A stretch of 64,000 nt of DNA from Globodera rostochiensis (taxonomy: Eukaryota; Nematoda; Chromadorea; Rhabditida; Heteroderidae), in NCBI GenBank assembly GCA_018350325.1, contig JAEVLN010000004.1, positions 4,135,668 through 4,199,667 of the forward strand, in the 5' to 3' direction. Of the stretch, positions 57,322 to 64,000 are shown piece after piece. Under the pieces are notes generated by a model. It worked only from the letters and a program-made list of their open reading frames with translations, did no database searches and was not told where the DNA came from. Each line of letters opens with the position of its first letter. Position 1 is the stretch's first letter. Made by a program: the position numbers and the translations under genes.

Positions 57322-58812
57322 ATGAGTGCACCTAGGGAAATAATTCCATCACATTATGGCAAAGAAATCATATCGGATGACCATTTCCGCAGTGCAAATG
57401 GGGCAAAAGATTTTTTCAAGCGCAAAGACCGCTCCAAATCGTATGAAATGCCCAACGTAAATTGTTCCTAGCCTCTGACATTAATCAATCAATCCTTCCA
57501 GGTCTCGGGTGTGAGGACAATCTCGTGGAACGCGAGCGGAGCCTATTTGGCGAGTGGTTCAGATAACCGAGTCGTCTCCGTGGGAAATTTGGACCCACAT
57601 TCCTGTCGATTGGTTTGTTTTTTTAAGTTCAAAATAAATTGTTTTTAAAAAAAGAAGCAAACTTTTGTTGGTTATGGCCATGAAGACATTGTTGAGGCAA
57701 TTGAGTTTGCAAAACGCGACGAAATGGTTGGTTTTTTTGTGGGATTATGCGGAATTGGTGTCGCCATTCAAACATTTTGTACAGAAAATGGCATCTTGTT
57801 CAAGCGACAAGTCGGTGCGTCTTTGGGACCTCCGAAATCCCAGCAGTCATACCAAACTCTCCACTCCTGGTGCACATTTAACATTCTTTAATTTGAAAAT
57901 ATGCAATTTCCTACAGGCGCAAATCTCTTCGTCACTTGGTCCTATTGCGACAATTACATAATTTTTGGAGATAAATCGGACAATTTGGGCGTTATTGATG
58001 CTCGGGCGATGAAGACGGTTGAAGTGTTCACATTTAAAGGTAAATATCAAAACGCATTTTGGACCAATCGCAAATAAGTCATTGAACGCGTAAAGATATC
58101 GTAGTTTTGTTTCTATGTTAATTTTATGATTATTGCATTGTGACAGCTAATTTAAGATGAGATTAATGAATTCGTATGCCATCCAAACGGACAACTAATC
58201 TTTGTGGCCACCGACCTTGGCAAGTTAGAAGTTCTGAGGTCAGTTTTTCTCGTTCTCCGGCCGCTAACCGTTTTTGCTTCTTTTAGCCTGCCAAAGCTGA
58301 AGCGCATTCGCACTGTCCAGGCCCATCCGCCCCTTTCGACGTGTATCAGCGTCACCCTTTCACCCAACGAACGGTTCCTGGCGGTCGGAGCTTCGGATGC
58401 GTGCTGTTCTGTGTGGGACATTAACGATATGATATGCGTCCAAACACTGACAAGGCATCCTTAGAAATTTTGGTTTTAAGTAATTAAAACTTTCCAAGGC
58501 TTGATTATCCAGTGCGCAGTGTTTCATTCAGCCACTGTAGCAATCTGATCGCTTCGGGGAGTGAAGACCGGGTGATCGACATTTCATGGACTCAGACTGG
58601 CGAAAAGTATGGAGAAGTTTGACGGAGAAAAACTATTATTTACGTAATTCAGAATCACGGAAATTCCAATCGCGACGGAGTGTTACGATGTCGCATGGCA
58701 TCCGAAACTGTACCTTTTAGCCTATGCGATCAGTGGGGGGGTGGGTGATAACAGAAGTGATCGGGGTGACCTAACAACGCTCAGAGTCTTTGGCTATTCT
58801 GGTGGCCTTTAA
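57322..58812 (+). CDS. thoc-3: THO complex subunit 3 (THOC3/TEX1), WD40 protein
   Basis: THOC3 is a WD40 subunit of the THO/TREX complex coupling transcription to mRNA export. Exons 57322-57456, 57502-57612, 57658-57726, 57785-57869, 57917-58039, 58157-58238, 58288-58454, 58499-58606 and 58653-58812 join in phase. WD-type repeats show VRTISWNASGAYLASGSDN, CSSDKSVRLWDLRNP, CHPNGQLIFVATDLGKLEVL, LSPNERFLAVGASDACCSVWD, RLDYPVRSVSFSHCSNLIAS and YDVAWHPKLYLLAYA, the order and wording expected of THOC3. The intron 58455-58498 begins AG|GC, a GC-AG intron. The PAP2 gene follows after only 131 bp on the same strand, so the two may be co-transcribed (inference). Confidence 0.9.
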
Positions 58813-58943
58813 TTTATTATATTTTGTTTCCTTTCAAGTATTAAAATTTTGATTATGAATTTTTTGAATTTATTAGTTATTTCCTGCTGCCGTTCTCAAC
58901 CTTTTGTAATTACATATCAGGGTTATGTAAATTTATTTGTTCG

Positions 58944-60430
58944 ATGGTGATGACTGACAATGGCCGTTGGCCATCATTTCTTGTCCGTCTTTGCGGCTGG
59001 GACCGCCGCGTGAGCTCGGCTTTGGCCTCGTCCTGTTTTTATGGGATTGGCTTGACGCTTTTTGGGCATCGTTTGGATGTCCGATTTGTTTGTTTGCTTT
59101 TCGAGTGGGCACTGCACGGCGCTCCTTGGCTCATTGGTCTGATTCCATCAAAAAAGCTGTTATTATCGATCCATTCACTTTAGGCTCAACTGGGCTTCTG
59201 CTTTGGTCGTACATTAATGATTGGCCATCGGAGCGGATCAATCGATTATGCATTCTTCTGGTCGGGCTTCTTATTGATCTTGGAGTCGTCGGCGTCCTCA
59301 AAATTGTATTTCGACGGAAACGTCCAGAGTATAATCGAGACGATTTGGTGAGGTCGAGCCTCACTCAATTAGAAAAAGTCGTTAATCAAGGGTCGCGTAT
59401 CGATGTCAGAAATTTACTTTCGCCACACCCCTGGTTTAAGGACGCCTTTTGTTAACCCCAAATCTTAAACGCTCGCTCCTATTCTCCCGGAAAAGCGAAC
59501 GATGATCGAACTTTTTTACGGATTTAGAGTTTCTTATCAAAAAGAGGGTTTTAGTATTGCCGAAAGGGTATTCCAAATTGATTCCCCTGAACGGCTTATT
59601 GTCCGACCGGCTCATGCACTTTGCCCCCCATGATTTTTTTTTTGCTAAAACACTGAAAAAAATGTTTTTAATAGTAATCGAGGGTGTAGAATCCGAATCT
59701 GACATCCATTTCGACCGATTTCGAACCCCGGACCCGAATTCGAACAAATTTTCGAAAATTCATTTTTTTTTTCAAAATCCACATTTATTGCTCAAAATCG
59801 ATTCAAATTTTTGTGGCGTAAACATTTCGGCGATCATAATGTTGTGTTTTATAATTTTTGGTCACAAGTGAGTGTTTTGTACCCATGTGAGCGTGTTTAA
59901 TATTGCTGTTGCCTAGGTACTCATTTAAAAGGATTTTGTGCATTTGAATCGATTTTGAGCAATAAATGTGAATTTTGAAAAAATTCGAAAATTTGTTCGA
60001 ATTCGGGTCCGGGGTTCGAAATCGGTCGAAATGGATGCCAGATTCGGATTCTACACCCTCGATTACCATTAAAACATTTTTTTCAGTGTTTTGGCAACAA
60101 ACAAAAAAATCATGGGGGGCAAAGTGCATAAGAGCCGTCCGACCTTTCGAAATTCAGCTCTACGAAGCGACTTTTATCGACAAATTCTCCTTTCCTTCTG
60201 GACATTCTTCGCGAGTCGCAATGCTCAGCGTTTTTGGGGTGTTTTTTATTTTGCGTTTAACTTTTGATTACTTTTAGGGTGGTTTCAATAATTGCCATCA
60301 GCACGTGCCCTTGGCGAGTTTATTTTTGCATTTCTTCCCACCAATTTTGGCAGTTTCCCGCGTGATTATGGGCAGACATTTTGCCTTAGACGCATTGGCA
60401 GGTTTAATTAGTCTTTCGTTTACTGTCTAA
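58944..60430 (+). CDS. PAP2-family polyisoprenoid/lipid phosphatase (PLPP6-like)
   Basis: Membrane phosphatases of this type remove phosphate from lipid or isoprenoid diphosphates in the ER or nuclear envelope. Exons: 58944-59131 (approximate), 59183-59347, 60158-60238 and 60278-60430. Phosphatase motifs are complete: KIVFRRKRP (K-x6-RP), FSFPSGHSSR (PSGH) and AVSRVIMGRHFALDALAG (SR-x5-H-x3-D). Hydrophobic segments include WALHGAPWLIG, LCILLVGLLIDLGVVGVL and a short C-terminal LISLSF. The last exon ends soon after motif 3, so the C-terminus is shorter than in vertebrate PLPP6 unless another exon exists. The third intron (59348-60157) contains a large inverted repeat. Internal structure of the first exon is uncertain. 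Confidence 0.82.
59601..60143. mobile_element. Inverted-repeat element (about 200-bp arms) inside a PAP2 gene intron
   Basis: 59601-59807 (GTCCGACCGGCTC, ATGCACTTTGCCCCCCATGA, then GAGGGTGTAGAATCCGAATC and ATTTATTGCTCAAAATCGAT) is matched in reverse orientation by 59942-60143. The arms are about 200 bp with roughly 135 bp between them. No coding capacity is visible. It fits a foldback or MITE-type element; parts of the arms recur at 24850, 25970, 31880 and 40195. Transcription of the host intron would give a long RNA hairpin. Confidence 0.8.
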
Positions 60431-60746
60431 GCACGGCCATTCCCCACATAAGGTCTCCTCATCGGCATCAACGAGGGTTTTTGCGTACAGAACATCGCAA
60501 ATTGGATCTTTTTGGACAGAATATGACTCAAATTTTAGGATAACACAACATTTAACATCGAACCTCATATTTACTGAAATGTTTGCTTTATACACATTTA
60601 ATCATTTTTCACGTTTAAACGACAATAAGACACTGTTTTATTGTAGAAGTGTCAAATGCACGACGTAAATATCCGAACAAAAGGGTTAGTCACAGAATAC
60701 AAGGCATCGATTTTTATTCAACACAATGCTCCGGCGTCATTCTGTC

Positions 60747-63565
60747 TTAACGTGCATTATCACTGTTCCTTGACAGCTCTCCGATACGGGCCTCACGGCG
60801 ATGCTTGAATTTTTTCATGAACTCCTCGAAGTCCTAAAAACTGAAAAAGTGAGTGGGGAATGTTTGTTTACCTTACCGTCTTCGGAAGCTCAGTGCATTT
60901 TCCCGTGCGAAAATGTTCTCGATCGATCTTTTCAATACCACGAATTGAACCACGAAAACATTTGGAAATGTAATGCAAAGCTAGGATTGAATGTTTGAAT
61001 AGTTGAAACTCCGAACTGAACTGTCTTCTCGGACTCCCGAAGTGAGGTTGTGCCCCAAATCGAAGGGATCTTCCACGCAAAGCTGCTCGCGGAAGCAATC
61101 GTCGCCCCGGGAGTATTTGTCGTAAACATCTCTTGTCCGGATTTGGACCACCTCGTAGGTGAAGTCGAACTCGTTCGCGTAATAATGGAGAAAGTCGATA
61201 AACAGCTCTGCGATTGACTGAGTGTTACAAAAAGACGCATCCTTAACATTGAATACATCATCGCTAAGAACATATCGCAAAATGAGAACCCGAACGAAGT
61301 TCCTCTCAAAAGAAACATTCCAGCCATCCACCAATTTCCCTTCACTTCCCTAAAAGGAATCGAATTTATTTTAATCATTAATGTGCGATTCATCACATTT
61401 TGTAGGAATGGCAACACGGGGGGCTCAACACGCTGAAGGACATGGATAAGCATCACAATGTAAGCGTAAGACGAAATCGAGCCAGTCTTAAATAAAAAAT
61501 GAAAAGGTAGAGAGCATTGGTTATCGAATGTTGACCGAAGCGTCGTTGACCCCACACATTTTGGCCAACCGTTTTATAGCAACGCCCAAAGGGGCCACTC
61601 GCTCGTCGAACTCAGTGTAAAGTCTGAGCAACTCAGTGTTATACACGGCCAACTTGTTCTCAATGCTTATGCTGAATAAGCAAGGTTGAATGAAGGACAA
61701 ATCGATGTTCAGAGCCAGATGGTACAGCATCAACTCCTTTTGGCGGAGAAATCGATCAGATAAAAAATCTTATGACTACGTGTGTTAGACGACGCAATGC
61801 ATTGGTCACATTTGAACTTACTCTCCGTGGAATTTGGTGGCGGGATGTCCAAACTTCACAATGGGCGTCCGTGCTTCCGGCACAGAGACGCCGGTGTATT
61901 CTTTGCTTTTCTGAAGAAAATCAACGAGCGCACTCAGCCAACGCTTCCGCTGCTGAAAGCAATTTATGCAAAACACGCTTTACGGCAACCCTTGGCTACC
62001 AGCGTGAAAATTTAAACAATATTTGTTAAAGAAAATTGATCAGGACTTCACTCCCTTTGCTCGACCCAACCACCCACCTCAAACCCTCCACAGAATGGGA
62101 GGGCAGGTCCCTCCATAAAAAGTCAGTTTCAGCTTCGGTTGGGGAAAAGCAAGTTACAAATTAAAACTGAGGAGGATCTCGGGGCGTCCGCAAATGTCAA
62201 ATCCGTTTACAAATCAAGTCGAATTTTTTGAATAATATAATTTATATTTGTAACATTAAATTAAAATCCCAAATTTACCGTGCTCGGCTTTGCGTCGAGT
62301 CCAGTTTTGACCAAACAAAGATCGAGATCGCAGTCATTGGTCCCAAATCCTGAGTTGACCGAGCCAAAAACAGCAATTTCCATTGTGAGGGCGCCCGTTT
62401 CTTTCTTCAGCTTCTCCGTCAGCTCAGTGACAAAAATTTCGACCTTTTCTCTCTTTTCCGAGGTCAAACGCTTCGACAGATAATAATTTTCAACAAGTTC
62501 ACTGAACCACGACGAAAAAGCGACGGACAAATGTGGCCTTTGAACTGCGTTCGCCTTGTCTGCGGCCAACACTTCAGCATTTCCTTGGACTTCGCCATTT
62601 GAATCCGACTCAGTGTCATGAGAACAAGCCTAAACTTTACTGACAGTAAACAGTTTTACCAATTAGTTTTAAGCTAATGTGTGTGTTTGTTGAGAAAACC
62701 AAAGCTCACCCAAATTCGGGCATCAATTCTCGTGACTCGATAAGATGTAAACATAGCTTCTGCCGGACCGTTCGGAGTGCACCACAGCTTTAGCTGTTCC
62801 GGCACTTCGTCTTCTGACTTCATTTCACTCTCTTTCCCGTCAACTTCGACTCCGTACATCAGTTCCGCCCGGGTCAACTTGAGCAATCCAAGTCGGCAAT
62901 TGTAATAAAAAAGTCCATCCCCAATCGAGCCGATTGGACCTTCTTTTCGAGTTGCATAGACGAAGAACTGAAATTACATATATGCGATTTTATAATTTAA
63001 TGTCGGAACCAGTACTGAAATGGTCACTTTTTCAATTTGGTCCCGGTTTTTCAAGATTTCCTCAAAACCCCCTTATAATGGCCCCGGTTTTTTGCCAATT
63101 ATTTTTTTCCTATTTTTCTCCAGTAGTCCCGGTTTTAGACCGGGACCAAATTTACGGTCCCGCCTTGCTAATTTTGACGGAATATAATTGTTTGAGATGA
63201 ATCGAACCTGGCTCCTATGTTAGTACGCAGGGATATAACCAGGGGGGGGAATCATTTGTAGAAAAATTGCTTAACAAAAATGCAATACTAGTAAAAAGCA
63301 AAAAATACGCCCCTAAGAATCACCCCAAATTTTTCCTGGTACGTCCCTGATAGTATGTTATAATAATTGAAGTGCCCACATTGACCGAATTGTCCCAAAC
63401 GCGAGTGCCCATTCGTCTTTTGCTGTCCACAACTCTTCTGGGATTGAGCGAGTGGGCGTCCATAAAGCCAAAGTTGTCGAGGTTAATGTCGTCAAAAAGA
63501 AGAAGACGAACCCAAGTCCCAGGCTCACACGATGATGGGAATCTTGAAGCGATTGCTCAGCTTAG
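60747..63565 (-). CDS. Terminal uridylyltransferase-like nucleotidyltransferase (TUT4/7, CID1/PUP type)
   Basis: These enzymes add uridines to RNA 3' ends in RNA decay and small-RNA control. Minus-strand exons include about 63565-63386, 62967-62710 and 62630-62279, several between 61940 and 61000, and a last exon from about 60832 to the stop at 60747. The catalytic domain shows FGSVNSGFGTNDCDLDLCLV (GS and the DxD pair), ARTPIVKFGHP, and LALNIDLSF supplying the third aspartate. The central domain has SYAYIVMLIHVLQRVEPPVL, and the PAP-associated region has ELFIDFLHYYANEFD and LCVEDPFDLGHNLTSGV. The upstream exons (WVRLLLFDDINLDNFGFMD, GDGLFYYNCRLGLLKLTRAE) join in phase but match no domain I know. 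The 5' end is not located; the start given is the beginning of the first visible coding exon. Confidence 0.82.
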
Positions 63566-64000
63566 AAAAATGCACAAAAAAACTTTCTTCGGCTGACATT
63601 CAATTGTCGAGTAAATTTCCGCGCCTCGAAATCATACACGAAGAATTTGATGGTAAACTTTTGTATTGAAAAAACCACTCCAACGACGCTGATAGTCTAA
63701 ATAAAGATATTTATTTCAAGATTTTGTGAGCGAGTAATTCAAATATGATCTTTGCAATATAATCACCTTTATGTACAGACCCGTAAACACAGAGATTTTA
63801 GGGCGGAAGGCCAAAGAGAAAAATAACAGATTTTCAGAAATATCCCAGCGGCGCCTGTCGGCACCGCCTAACCTCCCTAAGTTGAAATATTGATTCCATG
63901 ACAAGCCTCCGCCGACCTTCGCCCTTTTGTTTTGCTCAACCAACTCAGAAGTAACGCTACATGAGCGTTGTTTGGCGGGAGATGAAATTGCAAGCTGTTT
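63566..64000. other. Right-hand end, unassigned
   Basis: A minus-strand frame from ATG 63943 (MVEQNKRAKVGGGLSWNQYF, then GGADRRRWDISENL) could be a first exon of the uridylyltransferase gene or of another gene, but no donor or partner could be fixed. The rest is AT-rich. Confidence 0.3.

Overview
The window looks like nuclear DNA of a nematode, most probably a clade IV plant-parasitic (tylenchid or cyst-nematode-like) species. This is an inference. The basis is: protein genes broken into many exons by introns mostly 35-250 bp long; conserved eukaryotic housekeeping genes with nematode-style architecture (UNC-34, FUST-1 and olfactomedin-type proteins); short spacing between same-strand genes; and several GC-AG introns, which are known to be frequent in cyst nematodes. 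Long poly-C/poly-G tracts and C-rich satellites are scattered through the non-coding DNA. I saw no bacterial operon, CRISPR array, rRNA or convincing tRNA.

Layout. 1-9.6 kb: a multi-exon plus-strand tandem-C2 (synaptotagmin-like) gene with large C-rich satellite introns. 11.3-13.6 kb: an olfactomedin-domain gene whose last intron holds 18 identical 20-bp repeats. 14.1-14.9 kb: a GLI/GLIS/ZIC-type zinc-finger gene on the minus strand. 17.3-24.7 kb: three minus-strand genes, TFIIF alpha, SCO1 and prohibitin 1. 26.4-28.6 kb: Ena/VASP (unc-34). 28.9-30.9 kb: an unrecognised minus-strand gene. 31.3-33.0 kb: CDK7. 33.7-39.1 kb: a DDX27/Drs1 DEAD-box helicase with an MFS transporter gene nested on the opposite strand in one of its introns. 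39.3-43.2 kb: a small membrane protein, a MITE-like element and a USP48-like gene that looks degraded. 43.5-44.7 kb: a PP1-like phosphatase with an altered metal-ligand residue. 45.5-51.5 kb: a PPP2R3C-like B'' subunit and an IGHMBP2/SMUBP2-like helicase. 51.6-56.6 kb: a closely spaced minus-strand trio, MRPL49, ENY2 and a FET-family RNA-binding protein (fust-1). 57.3-60.4 kb: THOC3 followed 131 bp later by a PAP2 lipid phosphatase. 60.7-63.6 kb: a terminal uridylyltransferase-like gene.

Taken together, the genes are mostly transcription and RNA-handling components (TFIIF, CDK7, ENY2, THOC3, FUST-1, DDX27, IGHMBP2-like, TUTase), mitochondrial proteins (SCO1, PHB1, MRPL49) and signalling or cytoskeletal proteins. 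No single dedicated new system stands out. The most unusual items are the PP1 homologue with Asp to Asn in GDxVDRG, the apparently broken USP48 homologue, the cluster of GC-AG introns, the nested MFS gene, and several inverted-repeat or satellite elements inside introns.
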